NCBI GenBank assembly: GCA_029780695.1
Contig: JAKOYD010000011.1
Span: 1-49,465 of the forward strand
Source: Pseudomonadota bacterium
GTDB lineage: Bacteria; Pseudomonadota; Gammaproteobacteria; Burkholderiales; Burkholderiaceae_C
Length of the DNA stretch: 49,465 nucleotides
Direction of reading: 5' to 3'
The first letter of the stretch is position 1; each line of letters starts with the position of its first letter. This document shows, one piece after another, positions 35,134 through 42,584 of this stretch. A program made the translations under genes and the position numbers. Below the pieces are notes generated by a model. That model was not told where the DNA came from. It saw only the letters and a list, made by a program, of their open reading frames with translations, and searched no databases.

Positions 35134-35721
35134 CGATCTTGCTTGCCCATGCCGTCGCCCCACGGCCTGCTGGCGCGCCGCCAGTGGCTGGTCGCGCTGG
35201 CCTCGGGTGCGTTGTTGGCCGGCTGCGGCAGCCGGCGTCCGGTGCCCGTGGCACGCGCGCCCGTCGCCGGTACGGTGGCGCGCGGCGCGCCGCCAGCCGT
35301 GCCGCCCACGCAGCCGCCGCTGATGCTCGACCCCGCGGGGCGCGAGGCCAGCGTGGCGCAGGCCATGCTGCTGGTCAACACGCCGTACCGCTATGGCGGC
35401 AACACGCCCGAAGGTGGCTTTGATTGCAGCGGACTGGTGCACTACGTGTTCGGTCAGGTGGCGGTCGGCGGTGCGCGGCTGCCGCGCAGCACGGCGCAGT
35501 GGGCCGCGGCAACGGTGCCGGTGGACGAGGCACGGTTGCAGCGCGGCGATCTGGTGTTCTTCAACACCAGCGGTGCGGCGTTTTCGCACATGGGGATTTA
35601 CGTGGGGGGCGGGCAGTTTGTGCACGCGCCTTCGACGGGGGGAACGGTGCGCAAGGATGCGGTGAGTGGGCGGTATTTTGGGCCGCGGTACCTGGGGGCT
35701 CGCAGCGTGTTTGCGGCTTGA
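35131..35721 (+). CDS. NlpC/P60 family lipoprotein peptidase
   Basis: 196 aa. A signal peptide ends in the lipobox LLAGC (lipidated Cys32); Arg-Arg before the hydrophobic core is visible. After a Pro/Ala-rich linker the NlpC/P60 domain (about 72-190) has the catalytic Cys99 in GFDCSGLV, His153 in FSHMGIYV and His165 in FVHAPSTG. Such enzymes cut the D-Glu-mDAP bond of murein peptides in the periplasm. ATG 35131 follows GGAGG with good spacing; ATG 35149 is a possible alternative. The 5' end, ribosome binding site included, derives from a dispersed repeat. Confidence 0.92.
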   Translation: MRSCLPMPSPHGLLARRQWLVALASGALLAGCGSRRPVPVARAPVAGTVARGAPPAVPPTQPPLMLDPAGREASVAQAMLLVNTPYRYGGNTPEGGFDCSGLVHYVFGQVAVGGARLPRSTAQWAAATVPVDEARLQRGDLVFFNTSGAAFSHMGIYVGGGQFVHAPSTGGTVRKDAVSGRYFGPRYLGARSVFAA

Positions 35722-35770
35722 ATCTGGTTTTGAGCTTGATCAGCGCCGCTGCTTCGCGCGGCTGGCTTTG

Positions 35771-35807
35771 CGCCCTCTGCTCTGGGATAGGGGTGGGGTG
35801 AGGGCAG
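35771..35807 (-). repeat. degenerate REP-like palindrome
   Basis: CGCCCTCTGCTCTGGGATAG then GGGTGGGGTGAGGGC resembles the CCCTCTCCC...GGGGTGAGGG units at 42519 and 47355, with a decayed stem. In the nlpC-metK gap. Confidence 0.5.
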
Positions 35808-35813
35808 CCAAGT

Positions 35814-35908
35814 TAAAAAATCATAGCTGCTCGCGCACGCCATCTCTTGGTTTCCGGATGCTTTCCTTTGAAACCCAAGCACATCCAGCGCGAGCGGCCA
35901 TCAAAAAA
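35814..35908 (+). repeat. dispersed short palindromic repeat with enlarged loop, copy 8
   Basis: CATAGCTGCTCGCGC (35822-35836) and GCGCGAGCGGCCAT (35888-35901) are the two family arms, here separated by 51 nt that contain their own CTTGGTTT/AAACCCAAG pairing instead of the usual 4-9 nt. Confidence 0.7.
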
Positions 35909-35938
35909 CAACCCGCCCTGCGTCGCCGCAAGGCGGGT
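35903..35938 (-). terminator. metK intrinsic terminator
   Basis: On the minus strand ACCCGCC (35938-35932) pairs with GGCGGGT (35917-35911), followed by TGTTTTTTGA. It lies 28 bp past the metK stop codon. Confidence 0.85.
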
Positions 35939-35965
35939 GGCTGATGACCCGGGGTGGGGAAAGGC

Positions 35966-37153
35966 TTACAGCCCGGCTGCCGCCTTCAGCAGCGCCGCCT
36001 TGTCCGTGCGCTCCCAGGTGAATTCCGGCTCGTCGCGGCCGAAGTGGCCGTAGGCGGCGGTCTTGGCGTAGATCGGGCGCTGCAAATCCAGCATCTGGAT
36101 GATGCCCTTGGGCCGCAGGTCGAAGTGCTCGCGCACCAGCTTGGCAATGGCTTCGTCGGCGATCTTGCCCGTGCCTTCGGTGTAGACCGTGATGTTCATC
36201 GGCTCGGCCACGCCGATGGCGTAGGCCACCTGGATTTGGCACTGGCGGGCGATGCCCGCGGCGACGATGTTCTTGGCCACGTAACGCGCGGCATAGGCGG
36301 CGCTGCGGTCCACCTTGGTGGGGTCCTTGCCGCTGAAGGCCCCGCCGCCGTGCGGGCAGGCGCCGCCGTAGGTGTCGACGATGATCTTGCGGCCCGTCAG
36401 GCCGCAGTCGCCCTGCGGGCCGCCAACGACGAAGCGGCCCGTGGGGTTGATCAGGTACTTGGTGTCCTGCAGCCACTCCTTGGGCAGCACGGGCTTGATG
36501 ATTTCTTCCACCACGGCTTCGATGAAGCTGGGCTTCATCCTGGTGGCGGATTCGCTCTGGTCGGGGCTGTGCTGGGTGGACAGCACCACGGTGTCGATGC
36601 TATGCGGCTTGCCATCGACGTAGCGCATGGTCACCTGGCTCTTGGCGTCGGGGCGCAGGAAGGGCAGCTTGCCGCTTTTGCGCAGCTGCGCCTGGCGCTC
36701 GACCAAGCGGTGCGCGTAATAGATGGGGGCGGGCATCAGCGTGTCGGTCTCGTCGCAGGCGTAGCCAAACATCAGGCCCTGGTCGCCGGCGCCGGTGTTC
36801 AGGTGGTCGTCGCTCGCGTGGTCCACGCCCTGGGCGATGTCGTTGCTCTGCTTGTCATAGCAGACCATGACGGCGCAGCCCTTGTGGTCGATGCCGTATT
36901 CGGTGTTGTCGTAGCCGATGCGCTTGAGCGTGTCGCGCGCGACCTGGATGTAGTCGACCTGCGCATTGGCGCTGATTTCGCCCGCCAGCACCACCAGGCC
37001 GGTGTTGGTCAGCGTCTCGGCGGCCACGCGGGCGCGCGGATCCTGCGCCAGCAGGGCGTCGAGGATGGCGTCGGAGATCTGGTCCGCCACCTTGTCGGGA
37101 TGGCCTTCGGACACGGATTCGGAGGTGAAGAGAAAGCTGTTCGCCAGTTCCAT
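35966..37153 (-). CDS. metK: S-adenosylmethionine synthase
   Basis: 395 aa. Makes SAM from methionine and ATP in the cytoplasm. Family motifs are present: [19 protein letters not shown] near the N terminus, [12 protein letters not shown], the P-loop [18 protein letters not shown], and [11 protein letters not shown]. The length equals the family norm. GGAG eight bases before ATG 37153 is the ribosome binding site and is paired in a hairpin. A terminator follows the gene. SAM made here feeds enzymes such as PrmA. Confidence 0.98.
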   Translation of the reverse strand: MELANSFLFTSESVSEGHPDKVADQISDAILDALLAQDPRARVAAETLTNTGLVVLAGEISANAQVDYIQVARDTLKRIGYDNTEYGIDHKGCAVMVCYDKQSNDIAQGVDHASDDHLNTGAGDQGLMFGYACDETDTLMPAPIYYAHRLVERQAQLRKSGKLPFLRPDAKSQVTMRYVDGKPHSIDTVVLSTQHSPDQSESATRMKPSFIEAVVEEIIKPVLPKEWLQDTKYLINPTGRFVVGGPQGDCGLTGRKIIVDTYGGACPHGGGAFSGKDPTKVDRSAAYAARYVAKNIVAAGIARQCQIQVAYAIGVAEPMNITVYTEGTGKIADEAIAKLVREHFDLRPKGIIQMLDLQRPIYAKTAAYGHFGRDEPEFTWERTDKAALLKAAAGL

Positions 37154-37161
37154 TGAATAAA

Positions 37162-37200
37162 CTCCTGAAGTTTGAACACTGCGTTGCCAAACTTCGGGAG
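37162..37200 (-). promoter_or_regulatory. hairpin sequestering the metK ribosome binding site
   Basis: Arms at 37188-37200 and 37162-37174 form a 13-bp stem with one G-U pair and a 13-nt loop. In the mRNA the 3' arm contains the GGAG of the metK ribosome binding site. If it folds, it would hold translation down until opened. It does not fit a SAM riboswitch class that I recognise. Confidence 0.7.
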
Positions 37201-37289
37201 CACTGGCGAACGCTTTAGCAGAAATTGTTTAACGTCGCCCTGCAAGTAGTTCCATAACTCGGCGACAGGCCAATTTTAATCCACCTGAC

Positions 37290-38126
37290 ATGTTGTTGCT
37301 GTATCGCTTCGCGTCGCGCTGGCCGCTGGCGCTGCTGCATGGGCTGGGCGCGCTGCTGGGCTGGCTGACGTGGGCGGCCTCGCCCACCTACCGGTGCCGC
37401 ATTCGCCAGAACGCGGCGTTGGCGGGCTATCGCTTCGCGCAGGTGCGCGCCTGCGTGGCGCACGCCGGCCGCATGGCGCTGGAGATGCCGCGCCTGTGGT
37501 TTGGCGCGCCGGTGCCGCTGCAGTGGCGACAGCACCAGGCGCTGCTGGATGCCGCTTACGCCAGCGGGCGCGGCATCGTTTTCATGACGCCGCACATGGG
37601 CTGCTTCGAGATCACCGCCCAAGTGGTGGGCGCCCACTACGCCGCGCGCTTTGGCCCCATGACGGTGCTGTACCGGCCGGCGCGTCAGCCGCTGCTGCGC
37701 GAAGTGGTCGAGCAGGCGCGGCGGCGCGAAGGCGTCGATACCGCGCCTACCACGCTGGCCGGCGTGCGGCAGATGATCCGTGCGTTGCGCGCCGGCCGCG
37801 CGGTGGGCTTGCTGCCGGACCAGGTGCCGCCCGAAGGGCAGGGCGTCTGGTCACCAGTGTTCGGCCAGCCGGCCTACACCATGACGCTGGCGGCGCGGCT
37901 GATCCAGCAGACGGGCGCCACGCCCTTGCTGGCCTGGGGCGAGCGGCTGCCGCGCGCGCAGGGGTTTCGACTGCATCTGCGCGCCTTTCCCGAAGCCTTG
38001 AGCGACGAACTGGAAACCGCCGTCGGTCAGATCAATCGCGCCATGGAGGGCTTGATCCGCGAATGCCCCGGTCAGTACTTGTGGGGTTACGGACGCTACA
38101 AGACACCACGGAGGCCAGCGGCATGA
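37290..38126 (+). CDS. LpxL/HtrB-like lysophospholipid acyltransferase (first)
   Basis: 278 aa. Inner-membrane acyltransferase family of late lipid A acylation: adds an acyl chain from acyl-ACP to lipid A or a related lipid. An N-terminal hydrophobic anchor (residues about 10-30) precedes the catalytic H-x4-E, His102/Glu107 in TPHMGCFE; LLPDQVPPEGQGVWSPVFG is a family-typical block. It is divergent from metK and overlaps the next paralogue by ATGA (38123-38126). Which of the two is LpxL and which LpxM-like cannot be told from sequence. Confidence 0.9.
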   Translation: MLLLYRFASRWPLALLHGLGALLGWLTWAASPTYRCRIRQNAALAGYRFAQVRACVAHAGRMALEMPRLWFGAPVPLQWRQHQALLDAAYASGRGIVFMTPHMGCFEITAQVVGAHYAARFGPMTVLYRPARQPLLREVVEQARRREGVDTAPTTLAGVRQMIRALRAGRAVGLLPDQVPPEGQGVWSPVFGQPAYTMTLAARLIQQTGATPLLAWGERLPRAQGFRLHLRAFPEALSDELETAVGQINRAMEGLIRECPGQYLWGYGRYKTPRRPAA

Positions 38127-38986
38127 CGCACCCGGGCGTGTTGCTGATGCAGGGGTTGGCGCGCCTGCCGCTGCCGTGGCTGCGCACGGCCGGCGCGGGG
38201 CTGGGCCGGCTGCTGTTCATGCTGGCGCGGCGACGGCGGCATGTGGCGCTGACCAACCTGCGGTTGTGCTTTCCGCAATGGAGCGAGCGCGAGCGCATCG
38301 ACGTGGCGCGACGCAGCTTCGTCCTGTTCACGCAGTCGTTCATCGACCGCGCTTGGGTCTGGCACGCGCCCGACGCGGTGGTGCGTGCGCGCATCCGGCT
38401 GGTGGGGGCGGTGGACGAGTTGCGCAAGCCCGAGGCCGCGGTGCTGTTCGCGCCGCACTTTTACGGCATGGACGCCGGTGGCGCGGCCATCATGCAGCAG
38501 GCGGTGCGCATTGGCGGCAGCATCTACAGCCCGCAGTCGGGCGCGGCGACCGACGCCTGGGTGCGCGCGGGGCGCGAGCGCTTCGGCGACGTGGTGCTCA
38601 TCAACCGCCGCGACGGCATCAAGCCGGTGATCAAGTCGCTGCGCGAGGGGCGCTACCTGTACCTGCTGCCCGACATGGACCTGGGGCCGGAAGAATCCAT
38701 CTTCGTGCCCTTCTTCGGCGTGCCCGCGGCCACCGTGCCGTCGCTGCCGCGGCTGGCGCGCCTGGGCCGCGCGCGCGTGGTGCCCACCGTGACGCGCATG
38801 ACGGCCGATGGCTACGAAGTGCGGGTCGACCCCGCATGGCAAGACTACCCCAGCGACGATGTCGAGGCCGACACCGCGCTGATGAACCAGCGGCTCGAGG
38901 CCTGGATTCGCGCCATGCCCGAGCAGTATTACTGGGTGCACAAGCGCTTCAAGACGCGCCCGCCAGGGCAGCCGCCGGTGTATTGA
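38123..38986 (+). CDS. LpxL/HtrB-like lysophospholipid acyltransferase (second)
   Basis: 287 aa, paralogue of the upstream gene. The catalytic pair is His112/Asp117 in APHFYGMD; LLPDMDLGPEESIFVPFFG and EQYYWVHKRFKTRP are family-typical. An N-terminal hydrophobic stretch (about 15-35) anchors it in the inner membrane. Tandem translation by the ATGA overlap implies the two act in the same pathway, probably adding two secondary acyl chains to lipid A. It converges on the transporter binding-protein gene. Confidence 0.92.
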   Translation: MTHPGVLLMQGLARLPLPWLRTAGAGLGRLLFMLARRRRHVALTNLRLCFPQWSERERIDVARRSFVLFTQSFIDRAWVWHAPDAVVRARIRLVGAVDELRKPEAAVLFAPHFYGMDAGGAAIMQQAVRIGGSIYSPQSGAATDAWVRAGRERFGDVVLINRRDGIKPVIKSLREGRYLYLLPDMDLGPEESIFVPFFGVPAATVPSLPRLARLGRARVVPTVTRMTADGYEVRVDPAWQDYPSDDVEADTALMNQRLEAWIRAMPEQYYWVHKRFKTRPPGQPPVY

Positions 38987-39015
38987 TCCGCCGCTCGCCG
39001 TCGTGGCGGCGGCCC

Positions 39016-39042
39016 AAGAAAAACCGCGCCCGAGGGCGCGGT
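39016..39042 (-). terminator. terminator of the BMP transporter operon
   Basis: On the minus strand ACCGCGCCC/GGGCGCGGT (9 bp, 2-nt loop) is followed by TTTTTCTT (39023-39016). Located 25 bp after the binding-protein stop codon, between convergent genes. Confidence 0.85.
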
Positions 39043-39066
39043 CTGGCGTTTGCGGCGCGGCCGGGC

Positions 39067-40224
39067 TTACTTCTTCTCGCCGCCGGGCACCTTGCCTTCG
39101 ACACCCTTGACGAAGAAGTTGATGCCGCCCAGGAATTTGTCGTCGGCCACGGCGTCTTTCGCCAGCACTTCCTTGCCGGCGTTGTCGCTGATGGGGCCTT
39201 TCCAGATGGTGTAGGTGCCCGCCTTCAGGCCGGACTTGACTTCGTCCAGCCGGGCCTTGGCGTCGTCGGGCACGTCGGCCGCCAGCGACACCAGGTCGAT
39301 GGCGCCTTCCTTCACGCCCCACCAAGTCTGGCCAGTGGCCCACTTGCCGTCCAGCGCCTCGCCCACCGCCTTGATGTAGTACGGCGCCCAGTTGATGACG
39401 GCCGAACCCAGGTGCGCCTTGGGGCCGTAGGCGGTCATGTCGCTGTCCCAGCCAAAGCCGCGCTTGCCCATTTTTTCGGCGGTCTGCAGCACGGCGGACG
39501 AATCGGTGTTCTGGAACAGGATGTCCGCGCCGCCATTGATCAGCGAGGTGGCGGCCTCGGTCTCCTTGGGCGGATTGAACCATTCGTTGACCCATACCAC
39601 CTTGGTGGTGATCTTGGGGTTGGTGCTTTGCGCGCCCAGCGTGAAGCTGTTGATGTTGCGGATCACCTCGGGAATCGGGATCGACGCCACCACGCCCAGC
39701 GTGTTCGACTTGGTCATCTTGCCGGCGATCACGCCCGCCATGTAGGCGCCTTCGTACGTGCGGCTGTCGTACGTGCGCATGTTCTCGGCCGTCTTGTAGC
39801 CGGTGGCGTGCTCGAACTTGACTTCCTTGTTGTCGGCGGCCACTTTCAACATCGGCTCCATGTAGCCGAAGGTGGTGCCGAAGATCAGCTTGTTGCCCTG
39901 GCCCACCATGTCGCGGATGACGCGCTCGGCATCGGCGGACTCGGGCACGCTTTCCACGAAGCTGGTCACCACCTTGTCGCCGAATTCCTTCTCGACCGCC
40001 TTGCGCGCGTTGTCGTGCGCAAAGGTCCAGCCGCCGTCGCCCACTGGGCCAACGTAGGCGAAGGCGATTTTCAGCGGCTCGGCCTTGGCGGCTGGCGCAG
40101 GGGCGGGCGCGGGTGCCGGCGCGGGCGTCGCGGCTTCTTCCTTCTTGCCGCAGGCCACCAGCGTGGCGGCGGCTGCCGACAGCACCGCCAATTTCAGCAG
40201 GGAGCGTTTTCTCACGTTGTTCAT
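39067..40224 (-). CDS. BMP-family ABC transporter substrate-binding lipoprotein
   Basis: 385 aa. Signal peptide with lipobox LVAC (Cys25), an Ala/Pro linker, then the BMP/PnrA fold: IAFAYVGPVGDGGWTFAHDN, NKLIFGTTFGYME, GAYMAGVIAGKMT, FGWDSDMTAYGPKAHLGSAV. BMP proteins bind purine nucleosides or, in some, free purines. It is the last gene of the reverse transporter operon and is transcribed away from xanthine dehydrogenase, whose substrates it would help supply. Purine uptake is thus an inference from family and context. Confidence 0.92.
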   Translation of the reverse strand: MNNVRKRSLLKLAVLSAAAATLVACGKKEEAATPAPAPAPAPAPAAKAEPLKIAFAYVGPVGDGGWTFAHDNARKAVEKEFGDKVVTSFVESVPESADAERVIRDMVGQGNKLIFGTTFGYMEPMLKVAADNKEVKFEHATGYKTAENMRTYDSRTYEGAYMAGVIAGKMTKSNTLGVVASIPIPEVIRNINSFTLGAQSTNPKITTKVVWVNEWFNPPKETEAATSLINGGADILFQNTDSSAVLQTAEKMGKRGFGWDSDMTAYGPKAHLGSAVINWAPYYIKAVGEALDGKWATGQTWWGVKEGAIDLVSLAADVPDDAKARLDEVKSGLKAGTYTIWKGPISDNAGKEVLAKDAVADDKFLGGINFFVKGVEGKVPGGEKK

Positions 40225-40280
40225 GTTCTTCCTTGTCGGCAGAGGGTTGGGAAAAATATTCTAGAACTGTAGCCGCTGCG

Positions 40281-41210
40281 TCAGCCGCCCGAATGAAACG
40301 GCTTGCCCAGCGATGCCGGCATGTTGACACGAATCCACGTCGGGTTGCGCGAGATCAGCGCCAGCACCACGATGGTGGCCAGGTAGGGCAGCATGGTGAG
40401 GAACTGGCTCGGCACCTGCACGCCTTGGCCTTGCAGGTGAAATTGCAGCATCGTCACACCGCCAAACAGGTAGGCGCCCAGCAGCACGCGCGCTGGCCGC
40501 CAAGTGGCAAACGTGGTCAGCGCCAGCGCGATCCAGCCCTTACCGGCGACCATGCCCTCGACCCACAGCGGCGTGTAAATCACCGATAGGTAGGCGCCCG
40601 CCAGCCCGCACAGCGCGCCGCCCACCACCACCGCCAGCAGCCGGATGCGGCGCACGTTGTAGCCCAGCGCGTGCGCCGACTGCGGCGATTCGCCCACGGA
40701 GCGCAGCACCAACCCACCGCGCGTGCGGTACAAAAACCAGATCAGCCCCGCCGCCAACAGCATGGCGCCGTAGACCAGCGGATGGTGGCGAAACAGCGCC
40801 GGGCCGATGACCGGGATGTCGCCCAAGCCCAGCCAGTTGAACTGCGGCCGCTCGGGCAGCTTGGACTGCACGTAACCGATGCCGACAAACGCCGAAAAGC
40901 CGACGCCGAACAGGCTGAGCGCCAGCCCGGTCGCGTACTGGTTGGTGTTCAGCCAGATCACCAGCCAGCCAAAGATGGCCGCCAGCACCGCGCCGGCGGC
41001 CATGCCGGCGGCAAAGCCGGCCCAGTCGTTGCCGGTGTTCACCACCGTGGCAAAGCCGGCGATGGCGGCGCACAGCATGATGCCTTCGGCACCCAGGTTG
41101 ACGATGCCGGCCTTTTCGTTGATCAGCAGGCCCAAAGCCGCGATGGCCAGCACCGTGCCGGCGTTCAGCGTCGCGGCCAGGAGCAGGGCGTAGGCGTCCA
41201 TCAGCCGCAA
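40281..41210 (-). CDS. ABC transporter permease (nucleoside type), second
   Basis: 309 aa, about nine hydrophobic segments, branched-chain/BMP-type permease family (like NupQ). Segments such as LGLLINEKAGIVNLGAEGIMLCAA and the cytoplasmic coupling stretch SVGESPQSAHALGYNVRRIRLLAV are typical. It lies 56 bp before the binding-protein gene. The upstream gap to the other permease is occupied by a perfect palindrome. Confidence 0.93.
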   Translation of the reverse strand: MRLMDAYALLLAATLNAGTVLAIAALGLLINEKAGIVNLGAEGIMLCAAIAGFATVVNTGNDWAGFAAGMAAGAVLAAIFGWLVIWLNTNQYATGLALSLFGVGFSAFVGIGYVQSKLPERPQFNWLGLGDIPVIGPALFRHHPLVYGAMLLAAGLIWFLYRTRGGLVLRSVGESPQSAHALGYNVRRIRLLAVVVGGALCGLAGAYLSVIYTPLWVEGMVAGKGWIALALTTFATWRPARVLLGAYLFGGVTMLQFHLQGQGVQVPSQFLTMLPYLATIVVLALISRNPTWIRVNMPASLGKPFHSGG

Positions 41211-41224
41211 GCTCCAACATTCCT

Positions 41225-41317
41225 CACCGCAGAGGCGCAGAGCACGCAGAGCTTCGCTGAGGAAATAACCATGGATTTTTCTCGGCGAGCCTCTGCGTGC
41301 TCTGCGCCTCTGCGGTG
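41225..41317. repeat. large dispersed palindrome, family B copy 3
   Basis: Perfect 27-bp inverted arms (41225-41251 and 41291-41317), built of GCAGAGGCGCAGAGCACGC-type units, with a 39-nt centre. The unit differs from the copies at 30065 and 33187 (GCAGAGGACGC) but has the same plan. It separates the two permease genes inside the operon. Confidence 0.85.
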
Positions 41318-41325
41318 AAGGTATT

Positions 41326-42387
41326 TCATGCAGCTCTCCCCACCCGCACCCGGTAATTCACCAACGTGTCGCACGCCAGCAGCGTGAACAGCAGCAGCCC
41401 CTGGAACACGCCCGTCAGCGACTTCGGCAGCCCCAGCCGCGACTGCGCCAGTTCGCCGCCGATGTAGAACATGCTCATCAGGATCGCCGCCAGAACCATG
41501 CCGAACGGGTGCAGCCGCCCGACGAAGGCGACGATGATGGCGGCAAAGCCGTAGCCCGCCGGCACGTAGGGCGTGAGCTGGCCGATCGGCCCTGCCACCT
41601 CCAGCGCGCCGGCCAGGCCGGCCGTGCCGCCCGAGATCAAGAGCGCCGTCCACAACGCGCGGCGCGACGAAAAGCCGGCATAGCGCGCCGCCGCCGGCGC
41701 TAGCCCGCCCACCTGCTGCGCAAAGCCGCCCTTGGTGCGAAACAGGTACACCCACAGCAGCGCGCTGCCCGCCAGTGCGATGAGCGCGCCCACATTCACG
41801 CGCGAGCCGGCCATCAGCTTTGGGGCAAGCGTCACCGCGTCAAACGTGCGCGTCTGCGGAAAGTTGTAGCCCGCCGGGTCTTTCCACGGCCCATAAACCA
41901 GGTAGCCCAGCACCTGGATCGCCACGTACACCAGCATCAGGCTGACCAGAATTTCGCCCGCGTTGAACTTGTCGCGCAAGAAGGCCGTGATGCCCGCCCA
42001 CGCCATGCCGCCCAGCACGCCGGCCAGCAGCACGGCCCCGACAATCCAGCGCCCCGTGTCCTTGTCCGCCAGCAGCGCCACGCCGCCGGCCGCGATGGCA
42101 CCGATGACGAATTGGCCCTCGGCGCCGATGTTCCAGACGTTGGAGCGAAAGCACACCGCCAGCCCCAGCGCGATCAGCAGCAGCGGTGTCGCTTTGACGC
42201 CCAGTTCGCCCAGCGCGTAGGTGGACTTGATCGGCTCCCAGAAAAAGACTTGCAGCCCGCGCACCGGGTCCTTGCCCATCACGCTGAACAGGATGACGCC
42301 AATCACCACCGTGATCGCCAGCGCCAGCAGCGGCGAGGCCCAGGTCCAGGCGCGCGACGGGGCGGGGCGCGGTTCAAGGCGCAGCAT
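41326..42387 (-). CDS. ABC transporter permease (nucleoside type), first
   Basis: 353 aa, about nine to ten hydrophobic segments, related to the other permease and to NupP. Blocks ALGLAVCFRSNVWNIGAEGQF and GGTAGLAGALEVAGPIGQL are typical of this family. The two permeases are expected to form the membrane channel as a heterodimer. The gap to the ATPase gene (42388-42584) holds two REP-like palindromes. Confidence 0.93.
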   Translation of the reverse strand: MLRLEPRPAPSRAWTWASPLLALAITVVIGVILFSVMGKDPVRGLQVFFWEPIKSTYALGELGVKATPLLLIALGLAVCFRSNVWNIGAEGQFVIGAIAAGGVALLADKDTGRWIVGAVLLAGVLGGMAWAGITAFLRDKFNAGEILVSLMLVYVAIQVLGYLVYGPWKDPAGYNFPQTRTFDAVTLAPKLMAGSRVNVGALIALAGSALLWVYLFRTKGGFAQQVGGLAPAAARYAGFSSRRALWTALLISGGTAGLAGALEVAGPIGQLTPYVPAGYGFAAIIVAFVGRLHPFGMVLAAILMSMFYIGGELAQSRLGLPKSLTGVFQGLLLFTLLACDTLVNYRVRVGRAA

Positions 42388-42415
42388 GGGGCGCTCCGCC
42401 GCGGTGTTCGGTATT

Positions 42416-42462
42416 GCTCCCTCGCCCCTCTGGGGAGAGGGTGGGGGTGAGGGGCCGGCGCG
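42416..42462 (-). repeat. REP-like palindrome, type 1, intergenic
   Basis: Reverse complement reads CCCCTCACCCCCACCCTCTC then CCCAGAGGGGCGAGGGAGCA. Nearly the same as the unit at 47295 inside xdhB. Confidence 0.85.
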
Positions 42463-42518
42463 TCAGAGGTGGGCGCAGCTTACTCGTGCACCTAAGCTGC
42501 GCCAGTGGGAAAAGTGGC

Positions 42519-42572
42519 GCCGCCACCCTCACCCCCGCCCTCTCCCGCAGGCGGGAAAGGGAGCAAGACCGT
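42519..42572 (+). repeat. REP-like palindrome, type 2, intergenic
   Basis: CACCCTCACCCCCGCCCTCT then CCCGCAGGCGGGAAAGGGAG. Its inverted counterpart is the unit at 47355 inside xdhB. Confidence 0.85.
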
Positions 42573-42584
42573 ACTCTGGCTTGC

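Noticed and set aside
37154..37260. A known SAM riboswitch before metK
   Set aside because: No multi-helix junction or pseudoknot pattern of the SAM classes is visible; only a single long hairpin is present.
38176..40272. A 698-codon open frame spanning the second acyltransferase and the antisense of the binding-protein gene
   Set aside because: It crosses two real genes and a terminator in a different frame; a GC-driven artefact.
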